A stretch of DNA of 43,904 nucleotides, taken from positions 1-43,904 of the forward strand of contig JAGLYF010000105.1 in NCBI GenBank assembly GCA_023132435.1, in the 5' to 3' direction. The position numbers and the translations under genes are program-made. Shown one piece after another: positions 21,291 to 31,672 of this stretch; the stretch's first letter is position 1, and the number at the start of each line of letters is the position of its first letter. The DNA comes from Calditrichia bacterium. GTDB taxonomy: Bacteria; Calditrichota; Calditrichia; JAJRVZ01. The notes beneath the pieces are model-generated. The model saw nothing but the letters and a program-made list of their open reading frames with translations, had not been told where the DNA came from and searched no databases.

Positions 21291-24200
21291 ATGAAATTTA
21301 TAAAAATATCATTACTTATTGGATTATTTTTAATTATTCAGTCAGAAGTTTCATTCGGACAACAACGCTCAGAAAGTGATGATTTTTCATATGCGCTTAA
21401 GTTATATAATGAAAAATTATTTCATCTGGCTGCTCGACAGTTTTCACGATTTGCCACAAATTACCCCGGCAGCAATAAAGTAGCGGAAGCAGGATATTAT
21501 AGCGGGAGGGCTCTTTATTATTTAGAAGATTATGCCAATGCCAGGATTGAATTCCAACGTGTTGCTGTTGATTTTCCCAGGCATGACCGGGCAGCAGAAA
21601 GCTGGTATATGATCGGTGAATGCTATGTCGCCCTCGATAATGATTTAGAAGCGGCAAAGGCATTTGAAATGGTAAGATTATTGCATCCGCAACACGGAAA
21701 AGCAGCTGAAAGTATCTTGCGTGCGGGCAATATTTATCAACAATTAAAAAAATATGATGATGCCGAGCAGTTGTATAACCTTATTCAAAATAGATATGGT
21801 GAATCAACGTCATACTTTCCCAGTTTTCTGGCAGAGGCAAAACTCTTTCTGGAAAAGGGACAGACCAGCAAGGCAAAAGAAAATCTTGAAAAGATAATCG
21901 CCAGTGACAGCGGTGATAAAATTAAGGCCCAAACCTGGTTTTATATGGGTGAATCTTATCGGGCTCAGGGGAATTATCAATTGGCGATCCCACCCTATCA
22001 AAAGGTGATCACTTATTATAAAAATACCAGCATTTATCCCAATACTGCTTTGTCACTTTCTCAAATATATCTTCAAAGGGGAAATTATCCTGAGGCTCAA
22101 AAGATCATAAGTGAAGCTCTCAATAACAATCCACCTGCTGAATATGTATACAACATGCAGGAAAGTTTAGCGGATGCTTATTATTTAAGCGGGAAGCATG
22201 CGCTTGCCAGTAAAAATTATCAATCCCGTCTCGAGTCACCGGATTCGACAAAATACATCCTCATAAAATTAAAACTGGCCCTGTCCTGGCATAAACAAAA
22301 TAATACAAACAGAGCGATACAAACACTTAAAGATATAATACTTAAGAAAAAATATCATAATGCCATTGGATATCATAATGCGAAAAATCATTATTTCAAA
22401 TGGTTACAGGAAAACGGGGCCTATGAATCTGGTATCTCTGATCTCTATACATTAAAAACGATGAAAGCATTGTCAAAAGATGATCAAATTTGGTTGGCGG
22501 GCTTTCTCCAATTGCAAAAAGACTGGCAAGGTATCATCAGAGAACTACAACCAGCGATATATTCTGATTCAAAATTCAGATATAAGGATAATTTCATCTA
22601 TGAAGTTGCCATGGCGAATGAACACCTGGCAGATTATAAGGAAAGTGCCCGTTATTACAAGATGTTGCTTGAAGGGTACGCTTCGAGTGAGCTTGCTCCC
22701 CAGGCAGAAGAAAGGCTCGATTATATCCGACGCTATCACCTGGTAGATGAAAATGTAGGAATTGGCCAGTTGGCAATCTTAATGGGAGATGTCATCAACA
22801 GAAAGGATGATGCCCAGCTTCAGTTCAATCTAGGCCAGATATATTTCGGGAATTTAAAAAATTATCAGAGTGCCCTGTTCCAGTTTCAGAATGCTTTGCA
22901 AAGTGCCGAGGATCCCTCCTTGCAGGTTGACATATACCATTATATAGGACTTACTTATCAAAAACTGGCAGAAGATGAGAATGTCAGCAGTAACAAAAAA
23001 AGTGAGTATTTCGCTCTGGCAAAGAAGAATTTAGGAAAAGCCATGGAAAACCTGACGGCGGCGTCAGAGGCTGACCTTGTGGCCTGGCATTTTGTATCTT
23101 TAGGAATCAAAGCCGATAATTCGTCCTCGAAAAAGCAAATTGGCTATTATGAAACTCTGGTTAAACAATATCCTGATAGTCCGTTGCGGGAAAATTGGTA
23201 TGCCCGATTGGGAGAACTCTATGGTGAAAATACGGAGGATGTGACTTCTGCCTTAAAGTACTATAATATGCTAAGTGAACAATTCCGTGGTAGCAAAAAA
23301 TTTCCGTCTTATCTTTATAAGAGAGCAATCTTAAATTTGAAAATTGAAAAAGAACGATCAATTGATGATTTTAAAATTATCGCAGGTTCTTATCCATATT
23401 CGCGGCCAGCTGCAAATTCGCTCTATAATTTGGGTTTGGTTTGGGAATTAGAGGGAAATTTTACTCAGGCCGGTCAGGTATATACCAAAATCCTGAATGA
23501 ATATTATTATACAGATCTTGCTGATAAATCTAATTTGAGACTGGGTGATTGCTATTTATATTCGGGAAAGAGTGCCGAAGCAGTTGCTTTATTTACAGAA
23601 ATTTTAAATCCGATTGAGGCGGAAGATGTTGTCTTAATTCGGGAAATGGTATCTGAGGATCAGTCGGCATTGACTTTTAAACTGGCACGGGCCTATTTTT
23701 ATATGAAGGAGTTCAATTTTTCCAGGAAACATCTAGTAAATTATTTAGCCAATAATCCAAAGGGCTCATTTAGCGGTGAAGCCAGTTTTTTACTGGGAGA
23801 GATATATCTCACAATCAACGATCCGTATAGTGCAGTTAACAGTTACAGTAATGTGTCAAAAAACGATGCAGCACTTTATCCTCAAGCCTTGCGAAAGATT
23901 GCAGATATATATTTTGAAGAAGAAGAATACGAAAAAGCGGCAGAAAATTATAAAAATTTAGTTGCGGTTACTGAAGAAAAATCTGAAAAAGCGGATATAT
24001 TGGCCAGACAAATAATTTCGTATATACGTAGTGGGAAAAAAAGTTCTGCTGATAAATGGATCTCGATCTTTAACAAAAATTACAAATCTGAAACAGATCA
24101 TCGGGCCTCATTCCAGTTTGAGTTTGGTAATTATAATCGTTTATCAAAGAACTATAATCAGGCAGTTAAATATTTTAAAAATGTAAAGAGCAGCTATTCA

Positions 24201-24926
24201 AAATCTTCTTATGTTGATGATGCTGACTATTATCTGGCACTTACCTATATTGCTGTTAACAGACATGAGGACGCGATAAATATCCTGACCGAATTTCCAA
24301 AAAATTATCCAGAGAGTAATAATCTTGGCGCCGTATTAAATACACTCGGCGGAATTTATTTTCGATCAGAAAAATATGAAAGCGCGATTACAAGTTTTAA
24401 GTATGCTCTGGATAAGCCATTAAAACCCGAGGTAAGACGACAGGTAATGAGCAACTTGATTAAAGCTTACACTTTTGTTAATTTTTGGGATGCAGCTCTG
24501 GCCCTTACCCGTGAGTATATCCAAAGATACCCTGAATCTGAAGATGCCATAGATAAAAAAATACTTATAGGCCGGGCCTATGTTCATTTGAATCAAGTTG
24601 ATCTGGCTGTTGATTTACTAAAGGAAGTCCGCTTAATAGCCGATAGTGAAAGAGAACCGGAAATACAATTTTATATAGGCGATGCTTATTTCCAGACAGG
24701 GCAATATGAAAATGCTATTGCCGAATATGTAAAAATTCCGTTACTTTCCCGTAAAACAAAGTTACAATGGGAAGCCAGCGCTCTTTATTATTCTGGTCAG
24801 GCCTATGAAAAACTTGGACGGATCAATGATGCAAAGAGAATGTATGCAGAAATTGTGAAACGTCCGGGTATTGATATTATCCTGAAAAAAGAAGCTCAAA
24901 AGAGAATAAAAGAAATTGAGAAATAA
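21291..24926 (+). CDS. giant periplasmic TPR-repeat protein
   Basis: A 1211-residue exported protein with a signal peptide ending near SFGQQ, followed by tetratricopeptide repeats along almost its whole length. The pattern of A/G/Y/A/F positions every 34-37 residues recurs well over twenty times, for example AAEAGYYSGRALYYLEDY, AGNIYQQLKKYDDAEQLY and ALYYSGQAYEKLGRINDAKRMY. The first repeats resemble BamD/YbgF-type proteins. Such solenoids act as scaffolds and have no catalytic site. Its neighbours are pcrA 11 bases upstream and a TolB-like lipoprotein 24 bases downstream, which hints at an envelope complex. Exact function unknown; similar large proteins are common in the FCB group. Confidence 0.85.
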   Translation: MKFIKISLLIGLFLIIQSEVSFGQQRSESDDFSYALKLYNEKLFHLAARQFSRFATNYPGSNKVAEAGYYSGRALYYLEDYANARIEFQRVAVDFPRHDRAAESWYMIGECYVALDNDLEAAKAFEMVRLLHPQHGKAAESILRAGNIYQQLKKYDDAEQLYNLIQNRYGESTSYFPSFLAEAKLFLEKGQTSKAKENLEKIIASDSGDKIKAQTWFYMGESYRAQGNYQLAIPPYQKVITYYKNTSIYPNTALSLSQIYLQRGNYPEAQKIISEALNNNPPAEYVYNMQESLADAYYLSGKHALASKNYQSRLESPDSTKYILIKLKLALSWHKQNNTNRAIQTLKDIILKKKYHNAIGYHNAKNHYFKWLQENGAYESGISDLYTLKTMKALSKDDQIWLAGFLQLQKDWQGIIRELQPAIYSDSKFRYKDNFIYEVAMANEHLADYKESARYYKMLLEGYASSELAPQAEERLDYIRRYHLVDENVGIGQLAILMGDVINRKDDAQLQFNLGQIYFGNLKNYQSALFQFQNALQSAEDPSLQVDIYHYIGLTYQKLAEDENVSSNKKSEYFALAKKNLGKAMENLTAASEADLVAWHFVSLGIKADNSSSKKQIGYYETLVKQYPDSPLRENWYARLGELYGENTEDVTSALKYYNMLSEQFRGSKKFPSYLYKRAILNLKIEKERSIDDFKIIAGSYPYSRPAANSLYNLGLVWELEGNFTQAGQVYTKILNEYYYTDLADKSNLRLGDCYLYSGKSAEAVALFTEILNPIEAEDVVLIREMVSEDQSALTFKLARAYFYMKEFNFSRKHLVNYLANNPKGSFSGEASFLLGEIYLTINDPYSAVNSYSNVSKNDAALYPQALRKIADIYFEEEEYEKAAENYKNLVAVTEEKSEKADILARQIISYIRSGKKSSADKWISIFNKNYKSETDHRASFQFEFGNYNRLSKNYNQAVKYFKNVKSSYSKSSYVDDADYYLALTYIAVNRHEDAINILTEFPKNYPESNNLGAVLNTLGGIYFRSEKYESAITSFKYALDKPLKPEVRRQVMSNLIKAYTFVNFWDAALALTREYIQRYPESEDAIDKKILIGRAYVHLNQVDLAVDLLKEVRLIADSEREPEIQFYIGDAYFQTGQYENAIAEYVKIPLLSRKTKLQWEASALYYSGQAYEKLGRINDAKRMYAEIVKRPGIDIILKKEAQKRIKEIEK

Positions 24927-24950
24927 TCAGATTTTTATCCGGGAGGATCG

Positions 24951-26279
24951 ATGGATTCTTTAAAATATGTATTAGTTAGTCTCCTTTTTCTGATCTTTAT
25001 TTCATGTGGGGGATCTTCAAAAACCTCAACAGAAACAGATAGTAGGTCTTACGATGAGGCAGAATCTTCACTTAGAATAAGCGAGTTAAAAGAGAATATT
25101 GAGGATGAGCCAAATAATCTTGAATGGCGTTTTCAATTGGCAAGGGAATATGAAGCGATGGATCGCAATATGGAGGCACTTAAAACTTATGAAGAGGTGC
25201 TTACTATTGATCCAAATCAGGCAGATATAAAATACAATTATGCTGTGCTCGCCTTGCGAATGGGTGATAAACGCAAGTCTTTTCAGGCATATAAGGAAAT
25301 CCTGCTTGGGAGCGATGGACCTCAATATTTGAATAGAATTGCACCAAAATTTCTTGATAGTTATGAAGTCAAGCCAATTATTTCTTCACCTTCTCCGGAA
25401 GCATATGCTAATTATTCCAATGACGGTACTAAAATCATTTATCAGGCCTATAACAATGATAACTGGGATATTTTTGAATACGATATCGCTTCACAAACAA
25501 CAAAACAATTAACCTTTGATCCGGCTCATGAGGAAAATCCGGTGTATTCACCGAATATGAGAACAATCGCATATACATCCACAAGAGATGATCATAGAAA
25601 TGTAGATTATAACCAAAAATTGCGGGATATCTATATTATGGATCTGGCCAGCCAAATTGAGACAAATCTGACTACAAATAGTTCAAATGACTGGAAGCCC
25701 CGATATGACAGAACGAACAACTTTATTGTATTTGTTTCCGAACGTAGCGATCTTCGGGAAGTGGATCTTACAGAGTTATACAGCCATATATATATCATGG
25801 AAGGAGAGGGGAGTTTTCAGCTTCAATTATCAAAAGTCGATGCAAATGATGGCGGTCCGGTGTTGAAAGGTGGGGAAACCGGTACTATTTATTTTGATTC
25901 AAACAGAAATGGTAGTTTTGATATTTATCATATGAAGGCTGATGGAAGTGAATTGAAACAAATAACATATGACCAGGAAATTAACAATGTCGCCCCTGAC
26001 CTGAATCCGGACGGTACAAAGATTGCTTTCTTCTCTGATCGGGATGCAAATTATGAAATTTATACGATGAATGAGAACGGGGATAATGTACAAAGGATAA
26101 CATCGAATCCGGCTGATGACGTAAACCCGGTATTTTCACCTGATGGCACAAAACTACTTTTTCATAGTGATCGTATGGGAAATTATGATATATTTGAGGC
26201 TAATCTGACCAGGAAAAATGAAGCAGCGACTATTAGTGATGTTGTCGCCAGGATTGATGCGTCTATAGCTGCGCTCTAA
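24951..26279 (+). CDS. lipoprotein with TPR and TolB-like beta-propeller
   Basis: A 442-residue predicted lipoprotein, with lipobox IFISC followed by GGSS. Residues about 50-125 hold a TPR pair (EWRFQLAREYEAMDRNMEALKTYEEVLTIDP). From about residue 140 there is a WD40-like PD40 propeller of the TolB kind, with repeated blocks such as SNDGTKIIYQAY, FDSNRNGSFDIYHMKADG, DLNPDGTKIAFFSDRDANYEIY and SPDGTKLLFHSDRMGNYDIF. In TolB this propeller binds Pal and envelope partners; here that is only an analogy. GGGAGGATCG precedes the ATG. Its stop TAA overlaps the helicase start as TAATG. With the TPR gene upstream it probably forms an envelope unit. Confidence 0.85.
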   Translation: MDSLKYVLVSLLFLIFISCGGSSKTSTETDSRSYDEAESSLRISELKENIEDEPNNLEWRFQLAREYEAMDRNMEALKTYEEVLTIDPNQADIKYNYAVLALRMGDKRKSFQAYKEILLGSDGPQYLNRIAPKFLDSYEVKPIISSPSPEAYANYSNDGTKIIYQAYNNDNWDIFEYDIASQTTKQLTFDPAHEENPVYSPNMRTIAYTSTRDDHRNVDYNQKLRDIYIMDLASQIETNLTTNSSNDWKPRYDRTNNFIVFVSERSDLREVDLTELYSHIYIMEGEGSFQLQLSKVDANDGGPVLKGGETGTIYFDSNRNGSFDIYHMKADGSELKQITYDQEINNVAPDLNPDGTKIAFFSDRDANYEIYTMNENGDNVQRITSNPADDVNPVFSPDGTKLLFHSDRMGNYDIFEANLTRKNEAATISDVVARIDASIAAL

Positions 26280-28537
26280 TGAACCTTCCACAATTACTTG
26301 ATTACCTCGGTAACAAGAAAGATTTTTTACAGAATATAACAACCTGGAAAACAATTCCAGCACAGGAAGCACAAACCGTATCTTTTCCGAAATCAATTCC
26401 CCCAAAAATAATTGAAGTTTTGAAGCAGGACGGCATTTCATCGCTTTACACGCATCAAGCAAGTGCTTTCAAGCAAATTCAGGCAGGAAATAACGTTGTA
26501 ATTATAACACCGACTGCTTCAGGCAAAACCCTGACCTATAATCTTCCAATTCTCACTTCTCTCCTTAAAAATCCTGAAATTCGCACCCTTTATCTTTTCC
26601 CGACAAAAGCATTGGCGCAAGACCAGGTTCATGAGCTCCACCATTTAGTTGAAAAACTCGGTGAACCGATCATCTGTCACACTTTTGATGGTGATACCCC
26701 TCGGGAAGTAAGACGAACCATCCGTTCCGCCGGACATATTGTGGTTACTAATCCTGATATGCTTCATCAAGGAATCCTTCCACATCATATACTGTGGATA
26801 AAACTTTTCGAAAATTTAAAATTTATAGTAATAGATGAGATTCATGCATATCGTGGGGTATTTGGCAGCCATATAGCCAATGTTATCCGCCGTTTAAAGC
26901 GGATTTGTAATTTTTACGGCAGTGACCCTCAGTTTATTTGCAGTTCTGCAACCATTGCAAACCCGGAGGAAATTGCAGAAAAAATAACCGGTTCCCCTGT
27001 AACTGTGGTTGATAATAATGGTGCACCTACAGGAGAAAAACATTTTCTCTTTTATAATCCACCTGTTGTTAATCAGGAGTTGGGATTAAGAAATTCGGTT
27101 CTTAAAGAAGTACGCGAGATCGTAAAACATTTTTTACCAACCGGTATACAATTGATTGTTTTTGCCAGAAGCCGGTTAAATGTGGAAATACTGGTGACTT
27201 ATCTGAAAGAATCCGCAAAGCAGTTAAAGATAAGCCCAAATAAAATAAGAGGTTACCGCGGAGGGTACTTACCAAATGAGAGGCGGAAAATCGAGCAGGG
27301 CTTAAGAAACGGAGATATTCAAATAGTGGTTAGTACGAATGCGCTGGAATTAGGGATTGATATCGGCCAGCTGGATGTTTCAATTATGACCGGCTATCCG
27401 GGTAGCATCTCCAGCAGCTGGCAGCAAGCGGGAAGGGCGGGACGGAGGCAGACAACATCGGTATCACTGATGGTTCTCAGTAGTGCCCCACTTGACCAGT
27501 ATCTGGCTGAACATCCGGATTATTTTTTCGGGAAAAATCCAGAAACAGCAAATATTGATCAGAATAACCTGCCAATTTTAATGAGTCATTTAAAATGCGG
27601 TGCTTTTGAACTTCCCTTTACCTCAGAAGAAAAATTTGGTACAGATGCGACACAACAACTCTTACAATATCTCAAGGACGAACGGGTACTGAGAGAAACC
27701 GATGGAAAGTATTATTGGATGCAGGATGTTTATCCGGCCGATGAAATAAGTCTTCGAAATGCCAATCCCAATAATGTCGTGATCGTCAATACCTCTGATA
27801 ATAATCAGATAATCGGTGAAGTTGATCTGTTTTCGGCACCCCTGTTGGTGCACAAGGATGCCATCTATATCCACGAAAGTCAGCAATATCAGGTGGATGA
27901 GTTGGATTGGGAAGGTAAAAAGGCTTTTGTCAGCGAGACAGATTCAGACTACTACACGGATGCAATCGCCAAAACAGATCTAAAAGTTCTGGACATACTT
28001 GAAAAACGGGAAGGAAAGCATCATACCTTTTATGGAGAAGTGGCTGTTACAACGGTTGCTACGGCCTTTAAAAAGGTAAAATTTTTCACACATGAGAATG
28101 TGGGCATGGGGAAGATATATCTACCGGAAATGGAAATGCATTCGAACTCAACCTGGCTGGAGTTTCCAAATATGTTATTTACCGATCCTTATTTTGAGGA
28201 GTCGGTTATTGGCGAGGGTCTCCGTGGGATTGCCTACACGATGCAAAACCTGATACCGCTTTATATTATGTGCGATCGGGCCGATATCAGTGTTATTCCG
28301 ATGGTTCGTGCTCCGTTTTCAAATATGCCCACCATCTATGTTTATGATAAATATCCTGGTGGTATTGGATTAAGCAAAAAAGTGTATACGATACTTCCGA
28401 CAATTTTACAGGCTGTCCTCGAGCATATTCAAACCTGCTCCTGTGAAAAAGGTTGTCCCTCCTGTATTGGCCCTCCTCTTGAATCAGGTATTTTTGGTAA
28501 AGATAGCGCTCAGCGCATCCTGAAAGAATTGCTCTGA
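26279..28537 (+). CDS. YprA-like DEAD/DEAH helicase with DUF1998 domain
   Basis: A superfamily 2 helicase of the YprA/Hrq1 type (MrfA in Bacillus, a mitomycin-repair helicase). The 752 residues show Walker A TPTASGKTLTYNLP, DEIH in VIDEIHAYRG, SSATIANPEE, STNALELGIDIGQLD and QQAGRAGRR in order. The C-terminal DUF1998/MZB domain ends in the four-cysteine metal site CSCEKGCPSC. The ATG shares its first base with the upstream stop (TAATG), and the next gene, a YprB-like nuclease, begins 10 bases after its end, the same pairing as yprA-yprB (mrfA-mrfB) in Bacillus subtilis. A DNA repair role is therefore likely. Confidence 0.92.
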   Translation: MNLPQLLDYLGNKKDFLQNITTWKTIPAQEAQTVSFPKSIPPKIIEVLKQDGISSLYTHQASAFKQIQAGNNVVIITPTASGKTLTYNLPILTSLLKNPEIRTLYLFPTKALAQDQVHELHHLVEKLGEPIICHTFDGDTPREVRRTIRSAGHIVVTNPDMLHQGILPHHILWIKLFENLKFIVIDEIHAYRGVFGSHIANVIRRLKRICNFYGSDPQFICSSATIANPEEIAEKITGSPVTVVDNNGAPTGEKHFLFYNPPVVNQELGLRNSVLKEVREIVKHFLPTGIQLIVFARSRLNVEILVTYLKESAKQLKISPNKIRGYRGGYLPNERRKIEQGLRNGDIQIVVSTNALELGIDIGQLDVSIMTGYPGSISSSWQQAGRAGRRQTTSVSLMVLSSAPLDQYLAEHPDYFFGKNPETANIDQNNLPILMSHLKCGAFELPFTSEEKFGTDATQQLLQYLKDERVLRETDGKYYWMQDVYPADEISLRNANPNNVVIVNTSDNNQIIGEVDLFSAPLLVHKDAIYIHESQQYQVDELDWEGKKAFVSETDSDYYTDAIAKTDLKVLDILEKREGKHHTFYGEVAVTTVATAFKKVKFFTHENVGMGKIYLPEMEMHSNSTWLEFPNMLFTDPYFEESVIGEGLRGIAYTMQNLIPLYIMCDRADISVIPMVRAPFSNMPTIYVYDKYPGGIGLSKKVYTILPTILQAVLEHIQTCSCEKGCPSCIGPPLESGIFGKDSAQRILKELL

Positions 28538-28547
28538 ATATGTTCAC

Positions 28548-29777
28548 ATGGATCTTCAAGATAAATTAAAATATTACCAGACAGAGAGAAAACAGGCGCT
28601 CCCTGAAAAGGAACATCATCACGACGAAATTGCCTTTACGCTTGAGGGTACGATTCTGGAAGGCGAGACACTTCCGATCGTAAAGATTGAAAAATTTGAG
28701 CCCTATCGTCATTTTAATCCCACTATAACCAATAAAAACTTCTCGTCGGTTCACTTGCCACTATTGACAAAAAAACAATTTCAGGATCCAATTTCTCTGG
28801 AGAATTTTTTAGTATTTGATCTGGAGACAACCGGTTTAGCCGGAGGAACGGGAACCTATCCTTTTTTAATGGGTTTTGGAACATTTGAAAAAGAAGGCAT
28901 CCGGATTTATCAGTATTTTTTACCTGAATTTGGAAGAGAAATAAGTGCTTATTTGGATATGAAAACTCTCTGGGCAGAAAAAAATATATTACTTTCATAT
29001 AATGGTAAATCCTATGATTATCCACTCTTTCGCAACCGATTGATACTTAACCGTATGGACAATCCATTTGAGAGTTACAACCACCTGGATTTGTTACATC
29101 TTACCCGCAGATTATGGAAACATGCACTCCCATCCTGTTCTCTGGAAACGATAGAAGAGCGGATATTTTCCTTTAATCGCTGGCGGGATATTGACGGATC
29201 GTTGATTCCCCAAGCTTATTTTACATTTTTACAAACCGGTGCTATGAATGATATTAAACGCATTGTCGATCATAATCAGCAAGATATTATTTCTTTAGCC
29301 AGACTGCTTTTTTATCTGCATCAGGTAGAAAATAATGAAATGATTTCAGGCTTTCCTGACCGGGAATTAGTATCCATGTTCAATATTGCTGTAAATATTT
29401 CAGACCTGGGTCGGATTGAGCCAATTATTAAATCTTTAGCGGCAAACGATAAAAAATTGCCCAATCAGTCCCTTAAAAGTTATAGTCTGTTGTTAAAACG
29501 GCAAAATAAATGGCCCCAGGCACTGGAAATCTGGCAAAAATTCATTAAAAATGGTGAGGAAATCATATTTGCTTGCGAAGAACTGGCAAAATTTTATGAA
29601 CATCGGGAAATAAAAATCGACCAGGCTATAGAATACACAAATCGTGCGATAGATTTCCTCAACATTGTCAAAGAAATAGAGGCGGAAGAGGAGAGTGAAG
29701 ATATCCGGAACAGGTTTGACCATCGATTAAATCGTTTAAATGGAAGGCTGAGAAAGAGGATAGATAAGTCAGTTTGA
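28548..29777 (+). CDS. YprB-like RNase H-fold exonuclease
   Basis: A 409-residue protein whose first 260 residues match the YprB RNase H-like domain, a DnaQ-type DEDD nuclease (MrfB in Bacillus). Metal-binding acids are visible in FLVFDLETTGLAGGTG, in LSYNGKSYDYPLFRNRL, in NHLDLLHLTRRLW and in DHNQQDIISLARLL. The C-terminal 150 residues look helical and TPR-like (KWPQALEIWQKFIK, ACEELAKFYEHREIK). In Bacillus the partner helicase is adjacent and the two act in mitomycin-damage repair; the same order and close spacing here support a joint role. The family call is good. Confidence 0.87.
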   Translation: MDLQDKLKYYQTERKQALPEKEHHHDEIAFTLEGTILEGETLPIVKIEKFEPYRHFNPTITNKNFSSVHLPLLTKKQFQDPISLENFLVFDLETTGLAGGTGTYPFLMGFGTFEKEGIRIYQYFLPEFGREISAYLDMKTLWAEKNILLSYNGKSYDYPLFRNRLILNRMDNPFESYNHLDLLHLTRRLWKHALPSCSLETIEERIFSFNRWRDIDGSLIPQAYFTFLQTGAMNDIKRIVDHNQQDIISLARLLFYLHQVENNEMISGFPDRELVSMFNIAVNISDLGRIEPIIKSLAANDKKLPNQSLKSYSLLLKRQNKWPQALEIWQKFIKNGEEIIFACEELAKFYEHREIKIDQAIEYTNRAIDFLNIVKEIEAEEESEDIRNRFDHRLNRLNGRLRKRIDKSV

Positions 29778-29881
29778 TATGTCCGGATCATTTTCATATT
29801 GCTTCATTGGTTTTACATGCCTATATTGCATTTATTATTCTTAAAAACCCACCTATCTTATCAGCATGTAACGGAGGAGAT

Positions 29882-31672
29882 ATGCATCATAATAATCTAG
29901 CTGAAATGTTTTTCAGCACAGCTGAGAGACTTGGCGAGCGAACAGCTTATATGCACAAACCGGAAAATGAGTACCTCTCAGTCAATTTTAATGAAGCAAA
30001 GGAAGGTGTTCAAAAAATAGCAGCAGGCTTAGCTTCATTAGGAATAAAAGCGGGAGATAAGGTTGCATTAATTTCACCAAACAGATTTGAATGGGCATTT
30101 TCAGATTATGCAATTCTTTCATTAGGGGCAATAACTGTCCCGATATATCCCTCATTATTGCCCGAACAGGTACAATATATTCTGATTGATTCTGAAGCAA
30201 ATGTTGTCATCTGCTCCGATGAGGATCAGTATGCAAAAGTGGATCAGGGACGCGGGCAATGTCCATCCCTTAAATCTGTTGTAGTGATGGATTCCATTGA
30301 AGATGATGGGAAACATATCTCTTTAAGTACATTGAAGGAAAAGGGTTCAGAATTATTAGAGAAAAATCCGGAACTGATAAAGGAACAAGTAAAAAAGACA
30401 AAATCTGATGATCTGGCTACGATTATTTACACTTCCGGCACGACCGGCGAACCGAAAGGTGCTTTACTCACCCATGGTAATTTTCTCAGTAATGTTGAAG
30501 GATCATTACACCATCTGAGTGTCAATGAAACGGATGTCTTTTTGTCATTTTTACCACTTTCACATGTATTTGAGAGAATGGCTGGTCATTTTCTTGCTAA
30601 TTATATTGGTGCTACGATTGCGTATGCGGTCAGTATTGATACGGTGGCTGAGAATATGGGCGAAGTGAATCCAACCGTAATGACCAGTGTGCCAAGATTT
30701 TACGAAAAAATATATGCGCGGATACTTGAGAATGTAGAAACAGGATCACCAATCAAACGAAAAATATTCTATTGGGCACTTGGTGTCGGACGCGAATACA
30801 TCACTAAGATTATGAATAAAGAGAATATTAGCGGGGGTCTTCAGTTTAAACGTAATCTGGCCTATAAACTGGTATTTAGCAAATTAGCTGAACGCGTGGG
30901 TGGTAAAATGCGCTTTTTTGTTTCCGGAGGAGCGCCTCTTGCCAAGGAAATTGCAGAGTTTTTTGGAGCTGCTGGTTTGATTATATATGAAGGATACGGT
31001 TTAACAGAAACATCGCCGGTAATTGCTGTGAATAAGGAAGATCTGTTCAAATTTGGAACAGTAGGGCCAGTAATCCCCAATGTGGAAGTAAAAATTGTTG
31101 ATGATGGGGAAATTTTAACGCGTGGACCACACATCATGCTTGGATATTTCAAGAAAGAGGAAGAGACAAAAGAGGCCGTTGATGAAGAAGGATGGTTCCA
31201 CACCGGTGATATAGGTTTTCTGGATGATGATGGTTGTCTGACAATAACTGACCGGAAAAAGAATATTTTGGTTACCTCCGGTGGTAAAAATATCGCTCCA
31301 CAACCGATCGAACTTAAACTGGTGACCCGCAAATATATTGAACAAGCGATGGTTATTGGCGACAGAAGAAGATTCTGCACCGCCGTAATCGTTCCTGCCT
31401 TTGAAATTCTGGAAAAATGGGCCCAGGAAAATAATATTGACTATAAAGACCTGGGCGAGTTATCAAGATTAATTGAGGTGAGGGAACTGATAAAAAAGGA
31501 TGTTGAAGGTGTAAACAATGATCTGGCCAGCTACGAAACGGTAAAGGAGTTTTATCTCACAGAGGCCCCGTTTTCGATAGAAACCGGCGAATTGACGCCT
31601 TCGTTAAAGGTTAAAAGAAAAGTGGTCCTGAACAAATTTGCAAATCAAATTGAAGAAATGTACAAAGTATAG
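29882..31672 (+). CDS. long-chain acyl-CoA synthetase (AMP-forming)
   Basis: An adenylate-forming enzyme that activates fatty acids to acyl-CoA via acyl-AMP. The 596 residues carry the ATP-binding motif IIYTSGTTGEPKG, YEGYGLTETSPV, the hinge stretch FHTGDIGFLDDDGCLTITDRKK and the late lysine region KVKRKVVLNKF. It resembles the FadD15/AMP-binding long-chain group. The real start is the ATG at 29882, which follows GGAGGAGAT; the open frame extends upstream to 29774 but that part is not protein-like and lacks a ribosome site. It is the last of the long plus-strand gene train. A perfect palindrome begins at its stop codon. Confidence 0.93.
   Translation: MHHNNLAEMFFSTAERLGERTAYMHKPENEYLSVNFNEAKEGVQKIAAGLASLGIKAGDKVALISPNRFEWAFSDYAILSLGAITVPIYPSLLPEQVQYILIDSEANVVICSDEDQYAKVDQGRGQCPSLKSVVVMDSIEDDGKHISLSTLKEKGSELLEKNPELIKEQVKKTKSDDLATIIYTSGTTGEPKGALLTHGNFLSNVEGSLHHLSVNETDVFLSFLPLSHVFERMAGHFLANYIGATIAYAVSIDTVAENMGEVNPTVMTSVPRFYEKIYARILENVETGSPIKRKIFYWALGVGREYITKIMNKENISGGLQFKRNLAYKLVFSKLAERVGGKMRFFVSGGAPLAKEIAEFFGAAGLIIYEGYGLTETSPVIAVNKEDLFKFGTVGPVIPNVEVKIVDDGEILTRGPHIMLGYFKKEEETKEAVDEEGWFHTGDIGFLDDDGCLTITDRKKNILVTSGGKNIAPQPIELKLVTRKYIEQAMVIGDRRRFCTAVIVPAFEILEKWAQENNIDYKDLGELSRLIEVRELIKKDVEGVNNDLASYETVKEFYLTEAPFSIETGELTPSLKVKRKVVLNKFANQIEEMYKV

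Noticed and set aside
29774-29881. Extended N-terminus of the acyl-CoA synthetase
   Set aside because: The real start at 29882 has GGAGGAGAT before it; the extra residues are not family-like and overlap the previous gene.
30862-31380. 172-codon open frame opposite the acyl-CoA synthetase
   Set aside because: Shadow of the conserved adenylate-forming domain; no independent signals.
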